Source of the DNA: Chryseobacterium candidae
Lineage (GTDB): Bacteria > Bacteroidota > Bacteroidia > Flavobacteriales > Weeksellaceae
DNA: 64,000 bases
Direction of reading: 5' to 3'
NCBI RefSeq assembly: GCF_004916905.1
Contig: NZ_SDLV01000010.1
Coordinates: forward strand, 186,001-250,000
The translations under genes and the position numbers were made by a program. Under the pieces are notes generated by a model. It was not told the origin of the DNA and did no database searches. It saw only the letters and a program-made list of their open reading frames with translations. Below are positions 1 through 8,653 of this stretch, piece after piece (the stretch's first letter is position 1; the number at the start of each line of letters is the position of its first letter).

Positions 1-534
1 AATGATTTTAAGTTTCGGATTGATTCCTAAAATTTCTTTCAACATAGCAATCAAAGCTTTATCTTTTGCCAGACTGAATTTTGAAAGAGAAGCATCGGTC
101 TGTCCTTCAGGAAGATCATCATAAGAAAACACTTCTCCATCAAGATCAGAAGCCCCAATACTTAGTCTTAAATAGCTGATGGAGATTGAATTTTTATCAT
201 TTCCAAAAAGTTCGTTAAGCAGTGCTTTTCTTTTGGAAGGCGACAACCGGTTGATGACCTCAACACTTCCTCCTGTTAATGTATATCCAAAACCATCAAT
301 ATATTGAAACTTTTGAGTGTCATCAATTTCAATATTCTGAAAGCTGTTGGTGTTATTTACAAATTTAACAGAGGGCTGCTGCTGCAATTTTACACTTTCA
401 TTTCCTTTTGTAAGCCAGTACTGCACTTCATTTCCTTTATGTGATGTCAATGATGTACATGATAAAGGAAAAAGTGCCACACCACTAAGCAGTGCGGCAC
501 CTCTAAAGAAACTATATAAGTTGTGAAACTTCAT
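1..534 (-). CDS. Glycoside hydrolase family 30-like lipoprotein (partial, C-terminus off the window)
   Basis: Read on the minus strand from the ATG at 534, the frame is open to the window edge, so about 178 N-terminal residues are visible. The start MKFHNLYSFF leads into a hydrophobic segment and a lipobox ending in Cys26 (FPLSC), so it is probably a surface or periplasmic lipoprotein. The stretch QYIDGFGYTLTGG followed by a Leu-Ser-rich helix and SYLRLSIGASD fits the first strands of the GH30 barrel (glucosylceramidase/endo-beta-1,6-glucanase family). The catalytic acids lie further on and cannot be seen. It begins 3 bp after the SusD stop, so it should be transcribed with SusC and SusD and act on the same glycan. 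The exact substrate is not readable. Confidence 0.75.
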   Translation of the reverse strand, partial: MKFHNLYSFFRGAALLSGVALFPLSCTSLTSHKGNEVQYWLTKGNESVKLQQQPSVKFVNNTNSFQNIEIDDTQKFQYIDGFGYTLTGGSVEVINRLSPSKRKALLNELFGNDKNSISISYLRLSIGASDLDGEVFSYDDLPEGQTDASLSKFSLAKDKALIAMLKEILGINPKLKII

Positions 535-537
535 ATT

Positions 538-2100
538 TTAGTAACCAGGATTTTGTTTTAAAACTGTATTCGGCAATTCATTGAACGGAATTGGAAGAAT
601 TTCATTTTTATTGGCTTTAAATCCTTTAAAGGCCAGCTTAGAAGGAGCGTCTCCCCATCTTACCAGGTCAAACCATCTATGCCCTTCTCCTGCAAGTTCT
701 CTTCTTCTCTCATCTTTTATGGCTTGTAAAGAAACAGGAACTGATGCTAAGCCTACTCTCGCTCTTACTGCATCTAATAAAGCCTGGGCTCTTGCTCCTG
801 CTCCTCCTAAGGCTTCAGCTTCCATCAGATAAGTATCTGCTAATCTTATTGCAATATAATTCTGCCGGAAATTAAGCTCTGCCGGACCTGGAAGTGAACT
901 TTTTAAAGCATTTGTAGGTAAGTATTTATTTAAGAAATACCCTGTATCCGCAAAAGCAGGACTGTAAGAGATTTTACCATCTGTTACCAGTTTTTTTGCA
1001 TTGAAAACAGTAACATCCAGCCTTGGATCTCCCTGCATGAAAGTAACAAAATTCTCTGTTACAGTATTAAATGCCCAGCCTGAATAGATATCCGGAGCAT
1101 CATTATTCGGGATGTCTTTTAGTGAATAGGAACGAGGTCCTACCATTACGTTGATAGAGTTTCCTTCATCTTTGCCCTGTCCCCAGAATCCCCAATCGGA
1201 ATTTCCTTTATTGGTATGCATTACTTCCAGAATAGATTCTGTTGAGAACTTGTAAGGATCTGATAATTCAGGTCCTACTTTAAATAAGTCTGCATAATTG
1301 GCTACCAGTTTATATCCATATTGGCTGGTTCCTCCGGGAGTACCGTTCACCTCAGCAAACTGAGCTGCTGCTTGGGGCATTTTTTTATCATAAAGATAAA
1401 TTTTACCTAAAATGGCTCTTGCAGTTCCCTGTGTAATTCTTCCTTTATCATTCCCGCTTGACACCATCATCAGATCCGGAATGGCAGCATTGATATCACT
1501 TTCTATCTGAGTATAAACATCACTAGGATTAGCCTGCGGAATATTCCAATAATCATCATCAAATTTTACAGACTTAAGAATTAAAGGAATATTTCTAAAC
1601 ATTCTTAACAGCTCAAAATAATACAAGGAACGAAGAACCTTTGCTTCTGCGATATATCTTTTCTTAAGATCATCACTCATATTAGCTCCGGGAACTCTTT
1701 CTATTAATAAGTTAGCCCGTGCAATCCCCTGATAATAGTCTCTCCAGTAGCTTGCCGGCATTGTATTGGGGTTAATCATATAATTATTCAGCCCTTGGAT
1801 ACCTGCTCCGTCATTTGAGTTTCCTCCTCCTGAATAAAAATCATCAGATCCTGCATTAAAGAAAGTAACGCTATTCTCGAACCCACCTGAATATTTTCTT
1901 AAAAGATCATATACAGAAACCAATGCACTAAAAGATTGCTGTTCGTTCTGAAAATATAAATCAGTATTAAAAGATCCTGAATTCTGTACATCATCCAGAT
2001 AGGAATCACTACATCCCATATTGGTAAAACTCAGACCTGTCAGAAAAGCTACAGCAAGTCCTTTATATATAAAATTCTTATTTTTCATTTTGTTTATCAT
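538..2100 (-). CDS. SusD/RagB family nutrient-binding outer-membrane lipoprotein
   Basis: This 520-residue protein is the surface glycan-binding partner of the SusC transporter. It has a signal peptide ending in a lipobox with Cys30 (FTNMGC), followed by the typical acidic SYLDD segment of mature SusD proteins. The tetratricopeptide-rich middle (YYFELLRMFRNIPL, ARAILGKIYLY) and the C-terminal ERRRELAGEGHRWFDLVRWG signature are diagnostic of the family. An in-frame Met at residue 5 could be the true start. The start codon overlaps the SusC stop by one base, so translation is probably coupled. The GH30 enzyme follows after 3 bp. Substrate specificity cannot be read from sequence. Confidence 0.95.
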   Translation of the reverse strand: MINKMKNKNFIYKGLAVAFLTGLSFTNMGCSDSYLDDVQNSGSFNTDLYFQNEQQSFSALVSVYDLLRKYSGGFENSVTFFNAGSDDFYSGGGNSNDGAGIQGLNNYMINPNTMPASYWRDYYQGIARANLLIERVPGANMSDDLKKRYIAEAKVLRSLYYFELLRMFRNIPLILKSVKFDDDYWNIPQANPSDVYTQIESDINAAIPDLMMVSSGNDKGRITQGTARAILGKIYLYDKKMPQAAAQFAEVNGTPGGTSQYGYKLVANYADLFKVGPELSDPYKFSTESILEVMHTNKGNSDWGFWGQGKDEGNSINVMVGPRSYSLKDIPNNDAPDIYSGWAFNTVTENFVTFMQGDPRLDVTVFNAKKLVTDGKISYSPAFADTGYFLNKYLPTNALKSSLPGPAELNFRQNYIAIRLADTYLMEAEALGGAGARAQALLDAVRARVGLASVPVSLQAIKDERRRELAGEGHRWFDLVRWGDAPSKLAFKGFKANKNEILPIPFNELPNTVLKQNPGY

Positions 2101-5021
2101 TAAAATTGAATATTAGCACCTATCAGGAATGTTCTCGCCTGCGGATAGTAAGCTCTGTCTACACCAATAATATCCTGTTCGGAATTATTTCTTCCTGCAA
2201 TTTCCGGATCATATCCTGTATATTTCGTAAATGTAATAAGGTTCTCTCCCGTGATATACAATCTTACTTTACTCATTCCGAAACGTTGGGTAACATCTTT
2301 AGGAATGGTATAGCCTAACTGAACAATTTTCAAGCGTACATAATCTCCTTTCTGAAGGTAATAACTGGACATCCATGAATAGTTATGGTTAGGATCATTA
2401 CGGGTAACTCTTGGATTATCATTGGTAGATCCTTCAACTGTCCATCTGTCTAAGATTCTGGTCTGGTAATTGGCATCAAGCATATCCAATCTTCTTAAAC
2501 CCTGGAAAATTTTGTTACCAGCCTGCCCTTGCGCGAACATCATTAAATCAAAATTTTTATAATTAAGATTCACAGTAAGTCCGAAAGTATATTTCGGGAT
2601 AGAGCTTCCCAGGTTTACTTTATCATTGTCATCAATTTTTCCGTCTCCGTTGTTGTCCTGCCAGATAAAGTCTCCCGGCCTGGCATCAGGTAATAATTTT
2701 ACTCCGTTCGCATTTACATAATTATCAATTTGTGACTGATTTTGAAAAACACCACTATAAGTTTGTCCGTAGAATGATCCGTAAGGCTGTCCTACAGCTA
2801 CTCTTGATACAGCTCCCATGGTTTGGAAAGAAGCCAGGTTGAAGTATTTAATATCATCTTCCAGCCTAAGAACTTCATTCTTAATGGTAGCGAAGTTACC
2901 ATTAACTGAAATTCCGAAATCTTCCCAGTTCTTTTTATATCCCAATTCAAGCTCCAGACCTGTATTCTGCATATCTCCTACGTTTGACCAAGGTAAATTC
3001 GGAACTCCTACGTAACCAGGGATATTGATTTGTCTAAGAATATCGGTTGTTTTCTTTTTGTACCAATCTGCTGTAAGGGTAAAATTGTTAAATAGTTTCA
3101 AATCAGCCGCAATATTCAGCTGGCTGGTCTGCTCCCATTTCAGATTTGGATTTTCCAGTGTACTTGGTGCATATCCAATGATGATATTATTTCCAGAATT
3201 GGTATAATTACTTCCTGAAACCATGAAACTTGCAAACCTGAAATTATCCATCTCATCATTTCCTAAAACACCATAACCTCCTCTTATTTTTAAGTTATTA
3301 ATTACTCTGTTCTCCGGCCAGAAGTTCTCTTTATGAACATTCCATCCAAGGGACATCGACGGGAAAGTTCCCCAATGCTGGTTGGTCGCAAATTTTGAAG
3401 ACCCATCTCTACGGATCGTTCCTGTAAATAAATATTTATCGGCATAATCATAAATAATTCTACCAAAATAAGACGCTTTACGTGTTTCAATACCATCCCA
3501 TCCTGTTGCGGTAATATTATCCTGTGGAATATTAAAATTGAAAGAAGCATCCTGCCAATTATCAATAGGAAGATTACTATAGGTTAGACTCGCCCCTCCA
3601 GCAATATTGTATCGGTAAACTCCCTGCCCAATCATAATGTTGATATTATGATTTCCAAACTTATTCTGATAGGTCAACGTATTTTCCATGCTCCATTCGA
3701 ATTTATTTTCGTCTACCTTATTCAGACTGTTGAAGCTGGTATTGTTATAGTTTGGACTTAAATAATATTTCGGAGTAAAAGAACGGCTTCCCCAATAAGA
3801 TTTCTTACCATTCAGGCTGGTTTTAAATGTAAAATGATCAAGAAACTTAAGCTCTGCAAAAACATTTCCTACAAAATCATCTGACCAGTTATAATTTCCC
3901 TGTTGTATGTGACGGAAAGCCTGTGGGTTAGTCATTTCCTGATTTACATATCTTGAAATTCCATAAGGATTGCCATTGGAGTCCCTAATAATGTAGGGAT
4001 TGGTATAACCACTAGGATCTACCATAGACCAATCTGTTACAACAACCGGCGTGGTAGGATCCAGGTTTACTGCTGAAGCCAACGGTCCTCCAAATTCTTC
4101 GTTTGCACTTACTCCCTGAGATTTCACATGGGTATAGGCAAAGGTTTGCCCTATTGTCAGATAGTCTGTAACTTTATGTGTTGAATTAAATCTGGCATTG
4201 ATTCTTTTGTAATAAGAAATATCACTCAGTACAATCCCTGACTGATCAAAATATCCGAAGGATGTATAATAGGTAGACTTTTCGTTTCCTCCTGTAATGC
4301 TTACTTCATGAGAAGATTTTTCACCTGTTCCAAAAATGGCATCCTGCCAGTTGCTTCCTTTTCCAAACGATTCAGGATTTGTAAACCTGGGTACTTGTCC
4401 ATCATTAACGAAACCTTCATTAATGATTTTAGCATATTGTGTAGCATCTAAGAGATCCAGTTTTTTAGAAGCGTTGGAAAAGCCATAAAACCCATTATAA
4501 GAAAGGCTTAGCTTTCCTCTTTTCCCTTTTTTGGTGGTAACCAGAATTACTCCCTTCGCAGCAGAAACTCCATAGATGGCAGATGAAGCACCGTCTTTTA
4601 AGACTTCGATACTTTCTATGTCAGACTGGTTAAGCCATCCGATATTATCAACAACGATACCGTCTACTACCCACAAAGGACTGTTACTTCCCGCCCCAAA
4701 ACTGGTAATCCCTCTTACCCGTACAGTTGCTGCAGCTCCCGGCTGCCCGGAATTAGTCACTACAGAAACCCCGGCAGCCCTTCCTTGTAAAACCTGTTCC
4801 GGCTTACCAGAAGGAATATTTTCTATGTCGCTGGCTTTAATGCTTGCTATAGCTCCTGTCACATTACTCTTTTTCTGAGTACCGTAACCGATAACTACCA
4901 CTTCGTCTATTTTGTTTTCTTTAGCAAGTGTGTCCTTCGCCTTGGTGGTCTGGGCACTGAAGTTGGCCGTAAAATAGAGGACGGCAACCACTCCTACACT
5001 TCTTGATATTCTTACATTCAT
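2100..5021 (-). CDS. SusC/RagA family TonB-linked outer-membrane transporter
   Basis: A 973-residue TonB-dependent receptor that imports oligosaccharides across the outer membrane together with SusD. A signal peptide (residues 1-24) is followed almost at once by the family's DEVVVIGYGTQKK plug start, so it lacks the N-terminal carboxypeptidase-regulatory-like domain that many SusC proteins carry. The plug covers roughly residues 38-155 and contains GRAAGVSV and LWVVDGI. The 22-strand barrel follows, ending in the aromatic terminus IGANIQF. It is the first gene of the SusC-SusD-GH30 operon and is divergent from the MFS/NrtR pair. A short palindrome lies about 20 bp upstream of its start. Confidence 0.96.
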   Translation of the reverse strand: MNVRISRSVGVVAVLYFTANFSAQTTKAKDTLAKENKIDEVVVIGYGTQKKSNVTGAIASIKASDIENIPSGKPEQVLQGRAAGVSVVTNSGQPGAAATVRVRGITSFGAGSNSPLWVVDGIVVDNIGWLNQSDIESIEVLKDGASSAIYGVSAAKGVILVTTKKGKRGKLSLSYNGFYGFSNASKKLDLLDATQYAKIINEGFVNDGQVPRFTNPESFGKGSNWQDAIFGTGEKSSHEVSITGGNEKSTYYTSFGYFDQSGIVLSDISYYKRINARFNSTHKVTDYLTIGQTFAYTHVKSQGVSANEEFGGPLASAVNLDPTTPVVVTDWSMVDPSGYTNPYIIRDSNGNPYGISRYVNQEMTNPQAFRHIQQGNYNWSDDFVGNVFAELKFLDHFTFKTSLNGKKSYWGSRSFTPKYYLSPNYNNTSFNSLNKVDENKFEWSMENTLTYQNKFGNHNINIMIGQGVYRYNIAGGASLTYSNLPIDNWQDASFNFNIPQDNITATGWDGIETRKASYFGRIIYDYADKYLFTGTIRRDGSSKFATNQHWGTFPSMSLGWNVHKENFWPENRVINNLKIRGGYGVLGNDEMDNFRFASFMVSGSNYTNSGNNIIIGYAPSTLENPNLKWEQTSQLNIAADLKLFNNFTLTADWYKKKTTDILRQINIPGYVGVPNLPWSNVGDMQNTGLELELGYKKNWEDFGISVNGNFATIKNEVLRLEDDIKYFNLASFQTMGAVSRVAVGQPYGSFYGQTYSGVFQNQSQIDNYVNANGVKLLPDARPGDFIWQDNNGDGKIDDNDKVNLGSSIPKYTFGLTVNLNYKNFDLMMFAQGQAGNKIFQGLRRLDMLDANYQTRILDRWTVEGSTNDNPRVTRNDPNHNYSWMSSYYLQKGDYVRLKIVQLGYTIPKDVTQRFGMSKVRLYITGENLITFTKYTGYDPEIAGRNNSEQDIIGVDRAYYPQARTFLIGANIQF

Positions 5022-5039
5022 ATACAGTTATTGTTTAAT

Positions 5040-5052
5040 TCTCAAATTGAGA
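5040..5052. promoter_or_regulatory. 13-bp palindrome upstream of SusC, candidate operator
   Basis: TCTCAAATTGAGA has two perfect 6-bp arms around one central base and lies 19-31 bp upstream of the SusC start, inside the likely 5' leader or core promoter. The neighbouring NrtR-type regulator makes an operator plausible, but this is inference only. Confidence 0.3.
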
Positions 5053-5124
5053 CAATAAAAATATATTTTTTTTTAATTAATTAACATTCTATTCATAAAT
5101 ATTTTAATTTTTCTTTTATTTTTC

Positions 5125-5173
5125 AGGGTTAGAAGCCCTATCTTAGCATCAATATTTCATAAAATTTCATAAA
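5125..5173. promoter_or_regulatory. Hairpin plus tandem 10-bp repeat upstream of the MFS permease
   Basis: In the divergent SusC/MFS spacer, AGGGTT-AGA-AGCCCT forms a small hairpin at 5125-5139. It is followed at 5154-5173 by two directly adjacent copies of ATTTCATAAA. The repeat ends 24 bp before the MFS start codon. Position and repetition suggest regulator binding; function is not shown. Confidence 0.3.
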
Positions 5174-5197
5174 AAATTAATAAAGTTATCTCCCAAA

Positions 5198-6382
5198 ATG
5201 ATCGTCAAGCCTTCAAAAATTTCTCTTCCATTAAAACTTACCTTTCTCATTTTTTCAATGGTTCTAAACTGTATGGGACTTGTGATTCTACAGTTGTCAG
5301 AAGAAAAAATCACCTATGGAGAACTGGGACTTTTAGAATCTTTCAAAGACTTACCCATTGCTTTTATTTCGCTTTTTGCGGTTAGCTTTATCAATAAAAC
5401 CGGACCTAAAAAAGCATTGATTCTGGCCCTGGCTATTGTTGGATTCTGTTGCTGCCTCCTTCCTTTTGTAAAAGTTTTCTGGTTTTATAAACTGTGGTTT
5501 GCGATTATAGGAGCGTGTTTTGCCATTGGAAAAATCTGTGTTTTTGGAATTATAAGGAATAATATTTCGGATGAAAAATCACTGGCAAAGACCATGAATA
5601 ATGTAGAAGCTTCTTTTATGATCGGGATTTTCCTAGTGAATACGGGTTTTGGATGGTTAATTTCCAGCCAGTACTCGGAATTCTGGAAGTTTGGTTTCCT
5701 GCTGATTGCTTTATTATCTGTATTGACTATTTTTTTGCTTTCAAAGATAGAAATAGTAGAGTCCAGGTCTATGGAAAGCAAGAGTATTTTCTCAGAACTG
5801 TCAGGGTTTACCATACCTGTGGTAGCTTTATTTTTAGCAGTGGTCTTTTTTATCGTGTTTGTAGAACAGGGATTCAATTCATGGCTTCCCTCTTTTTATA
5901 GAAACCACCTGAAGGTCAATTCTTTTTTTGCACTTCAGGCGACTTCTTTTCTATCTATTTTTTCTTATGCCGGGCGAACAGCTACGGCGAGTATAATTAA
6001 AAAGTTTTCATTACCCAGGTATTATATTACTTGTATGGCTCTTATTATCGCCTTACTGATTATTATACTGGGGATACAGTATTTTGATTCCGAAGACTCG
6101 AGATTCTTACTTTTTTTATTTCCGGTTATCGGATTGTTTCTTTCCCCCCTCTATCCTGTAATCAATTCAAGAATGATTGCGCAGGTGGATAAAGATAAAA
6201 TTAATCTTTTCACTTCGCTTATTGTCATTTTTTCTTCTCTGGGCAGCTCCGTCAGTTCTATTATTATGGCAATTTTATTTGAAAAACAATTATTAAACTA
6301 CTACCCTTTATACATCTTATCTTCTGTAATTCTGCTTTTTGTGATTAGTTTTATATATTTTACTGTCACAAATAGAAAATAG
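5198..6382 (+). CDS. Major facilitator superfamily sugar permease
   Basis: A 394-residue polytopic membrane protein with about 12 hydrophobic segments. The loop after helix 2 (NKTGPKKALIL) matches the position of the MFS loop 2-3 motif in relaxed form. A mid-protein basic stretch separates two six-helix halves. It most likely moves the mono- or oligosaccharide released by the neighbouring PUL across the inner membrane. It is divergent from SusC and is followed after 16 bp by the Nudix-type regulator, so the two probably form an operon. Substrate unknown; sugar is inferred from context. Confidence 0.8.
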   Translation: MIVKPSKISLPLKLTFLIFSMVLNCMGLVILQLSEEKITYGELGLLESFKDLPIAFISLFAVSFINKTGPKKALILALAIVGFCCCLLPFVKVFWFYKLWFAIIGACFAIGKICVFGIIRNNISDEKSLAKTMNNVEASFMIGIFLVNTGFGWLISSQYSEFWKFGFLLIALLSVLTIFLLSKIEIVESRSMESKSIFSELSGFTIPVVALFLAVVFFIVFVEQGFNSWLPSFYRNHLKVNSFFALQATSFLSIFSYAGRTATASIIKKFSLPRYYITCMALIIALLIIILGIQYFDSEDSRFLLFLFPVIGLFLSPLYPVINSRMIAQVDKDKINLFTSLIVIFSSLGSSVSSIIMAILFEKQLLNYYPLYILSSVILLFVISFIYFTVTNRK

Positions 6383-6398
6383 TTTTATTTTTACTGCC

Positions 6399-7187
6399 AT
6401 GAAAATCAAAGACACAAAAAGTAAAGAAACGCTACAGGAGCTTATTGACACTAAAGATTTCGTAGCGCATATTTCTGTTGACTGCACTATATTCGGCTTT
6501 CATAATAATATTCTGAAAGTTCTGCTTTTAAAATATCATGATCTGGATCTATGGTCACTTCCGGGTGGTTTTGTTTTCAATGACGAAGACCTTAGAGAAG
6601 CAGCTGAAAGAGTTTTATTTGAAAGAACCCATCTTAAAGGATTATTTTTGAAACAGTTTCACACCTTTGGAAGAATAGACCGTACAGAGAATAATGTACA
6701 TCAGATTCTCCTTAAAAATAAAGGAATAACCGTTCCTGAAGATCACTGGATTTTCCAGCGGTTCGTCACAGTAGGATACTGCAGCCTAATTGATTTTTCG
6801 CTGGCTGACACTTTTCCTGACGCATTTAATGAAAGCTGTGAATGGTTTGAGGTCAGCAAACTGCCCAAAATGGCATTCGACCACGACAGAATTATAGAGA
6901 CAGGTCTTGAATATCTGAGAATGAATATCAATACAGAAGTAGCGGCCAGCAATCTGCTTCCGGAAAAGTTTACCATGAAGGACCTTCAGGCTCTTTATGA
7001 AACTATCTTAGGCCAGAAATTCAGAAGAAATAATTTTCAGCGAAAAATTTTAAGTTTAAATATTCTGGACAGAATGGAAAAACTCTATGATGGTTCTGCC
7101 AATAAAGCACCTTATCTGTATAAATTTAAAACTGAAGTTCATAATTCTACCAATCAGTACCCCATCTCTAATGATGAGGAGTCATAA
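6399..7187 (+). CDS. NrtR-type Nudix-domain transcriptional regulator
   Basis: A 262-residue protein with a Nudix domain (about residues 20-150) and a C-terminal winged helix (about 165-235). The Nudix box at GGFVFNDEDLREAAERVLFE is degenerate: the REUXEE core reads RVLFER, so two of the catalytic positions are lost. That fits the NrtR group, whose Nudix fold senses a ligand instead of hydrolysing one. A NrtR relative controls arabinose genes in Bacteroides. Its position after the sugar permease and opposite SusCD suggests that it regulates this locus with a sugar effector. The C-terminal half (FTMKDLQALYETILGQKFRR) matches the typical winged helix of the family. Confidence 0.85.
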   Translation: MKIKDTKSKETLQELIDTKDFVAHISVDCTIFGFHNNILKVLLLKYHDLDLWSLPGGFVFNDEDLREAAERVLFERTHLKGLFLKQFHTFGRIDRTENNVHQILLKNKGITVPEDHWIFQRFVTVGYCSLIDFSLADTFPDAFNESCEWFEVSKLPKMAFDHDRIIETGLEYLRMNINTEVAASNLLPEKFTMKDLQALYETILGQKFRRNNFQRKILSLNILDRMEKLYDGSANKAPYLYKFKTEVHNSTNQYPISNDEES

Positions 7188-7316
7188 AAGACCAAATTTA
7201 TCTTAATAAATAAAGTAAAAAATCATTATCTGTCTGAAAACCAATACCAAGATAAGTTTTTAAAAAAATTTTCAGGACACCACGAAAAATGTTACTTTTA
7301 ACCAAATCAAAAAATC

Positions 7317-8495
7317 ATGTCATATTATCCTCTTACAAGCATCCCTGACTATTATGGAATTGATGCTTTGCTTACTGAAGAACATAAACTAATCCGCCAA
7401 TCTGTAAGAGACTGGGTTGAAAGTTTTGTAATGCCACAGATAGATCAGGCTGCTCAAAATCATACAGATATTCCTAATCTTATGAGAGAATTGGGGAAAA
7501 TCGGAGCGCTGGGACCTTATATCCCGGTTGAATATGGCGGTTCAGGTTTAGACCAGATTTCTTATGGTTTGATTATGCAGGAGTTGGAAAGAGGAGATTC
7601 TGCAGTACGTTCTGCTGCTTCGGTACAAAGTTCATTGGTGATGTTTCCTATCAACGAATTCGGTTCTGAGGAACAGAAAAAGAAATATCTTCCTAAGCTT
7701 GCTGCCGGAGAAATGATCGGATCTTTTGGATTGACTGAGCCTAACCACGGTTCTGATCCGGGTTCTATGGAGACTTATTTTAAAGATATGGGAGATCATT
7801 ATCTTTTGAACGGGGCTAAAATGTGGATCACCAACTCTCCTTTATGCGACATCGCAGTAGTATGGGCAAAAAATGAAGAAGGAAAAGTACAGGGATTAAT
7901 CGTTGAAAGAGGAATGGAAGGTTTTACCACTCCTGAAACCCACAATAAATGGAGCCTGAGAGCTTCCAAAACAGGAGAACTGGTATTTAACAACGTAAAA
8001 GTTCCGAAAGAAAACCTGCTTCCGGGAGTAACAGGCCTGAAAGGACCTTTATCTTGTCTGAATTCTGCAAGATACGGAATTTCATGGGGAGTAATCGGTG
8101 CTGCTATAGACTGCTACTGTACTGCTGTTCAATACTCTAAAGAAAGAAAACAGTTTGGAAAGCCAATCGGTTCTTATCAGCTTCAGCAGAAAAAATTAGC
8201 CGAATTCCTGACAGAGATTACAAAAGCTCAGTTATTATGTCTTCAGCTGGGAAATCTTAAAAATGCCCACAAAGCAACTCCTGCTCAGATCTCTATGGCT
8301 AAACGTAACAACGTACATATGGCAATTGAAATAGCCAGAGAATCCAGACAAATTCTTGGAGGTATGGGAATCATGGGGGAATTCCCAATGATGAGACATG
8401 CTGCAAACCTGGAATCTGTAATTACTTATGAAGGAACACATGATGTTCACTTGCTAATCACCGGATTGGATATTACAGGAATCAACGCTTTCTAA
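7317..8495 (+). CDS. Glutaryl-CoA dehydrogenase-like acyl-CoA dehydrogenase
   Basis: A 392-residue FAD-dependent acyl-CoA dehydrogenase covering the complete fold. FGLTEPNHGSDPG is the flavin/substrate loop, and RYGISWGVIGA carries the arginine that binds the gamma-carboxylate of glutaryl-CoA. TYEGTHDVH near the C-terminus carries the catalytic glutamate. These motifs match glutaryl-CoA dehydrogenase more closely than the short- or medium-chain enzymes. It would convert glutaryl-CoA to crotonyl-CoA in lysine/tryptophan breakdown. The gene stands alone and ends at a strong terminator. Confidence 0.87.
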   Translation: MSYYPLTSIPDYYGIDALLTEEHKLIRQSVRDWVESFVMPQIDQAAQNHTDIPNLMRELGKIGALGPYIPVEYGGSGLDQISYGLIMQELERGDSAVRSAASVQSSLVMFPINEFGSEEQKKKYLPKLAAGEMIGSFGLTEPNHGSDPGSMETYFKDMGDHYLLNGAKMWITNSPLCDIAVVWAKNEEGKVQGLIVERGMEGFTTPETHNKWSLRASKTGELVFNNVKVPKENLLPGVTGLKGPLSCLNSARYGISWGVIGAAIDCYCTAVQYSKERKQFGKPIGSYQLQQKKLAEFLTEITKAQLLCLQLGNLKNAHKATPAQISMAKRNNVHMAIEIARESRQILGGMGIMGEFPMMRHAANLESVITYEGTHDVHLLITGLDITGINAF

Positions 8496-8515
8496 AAAGA
8501 TAAAAATATAAATAG

Positions 8516-8547
8516 AGAGTCTGGCCAATGGTCAGACTCTTTTATTT
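8516..8547 (+). terminator. Rho-independent terminator after the acyl-CoA dehydrogenase
   Basis: AGAGTCTGGCC-AAT-GGTCAGACTCT forms an 11-bp stem with one G-U pair and a triloop, followed by TTTATTTT. Confidence 0.85.
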
Positions 8548-8653
8548 TACTCACTTTTTAGAGAATTGATATTCAGTGAATAATTATTGATATTATAAAG
8601 TTTTTGTTGTTTTATTAAAATTATTACTTTAATACCACGCAAAAACAAACAAT

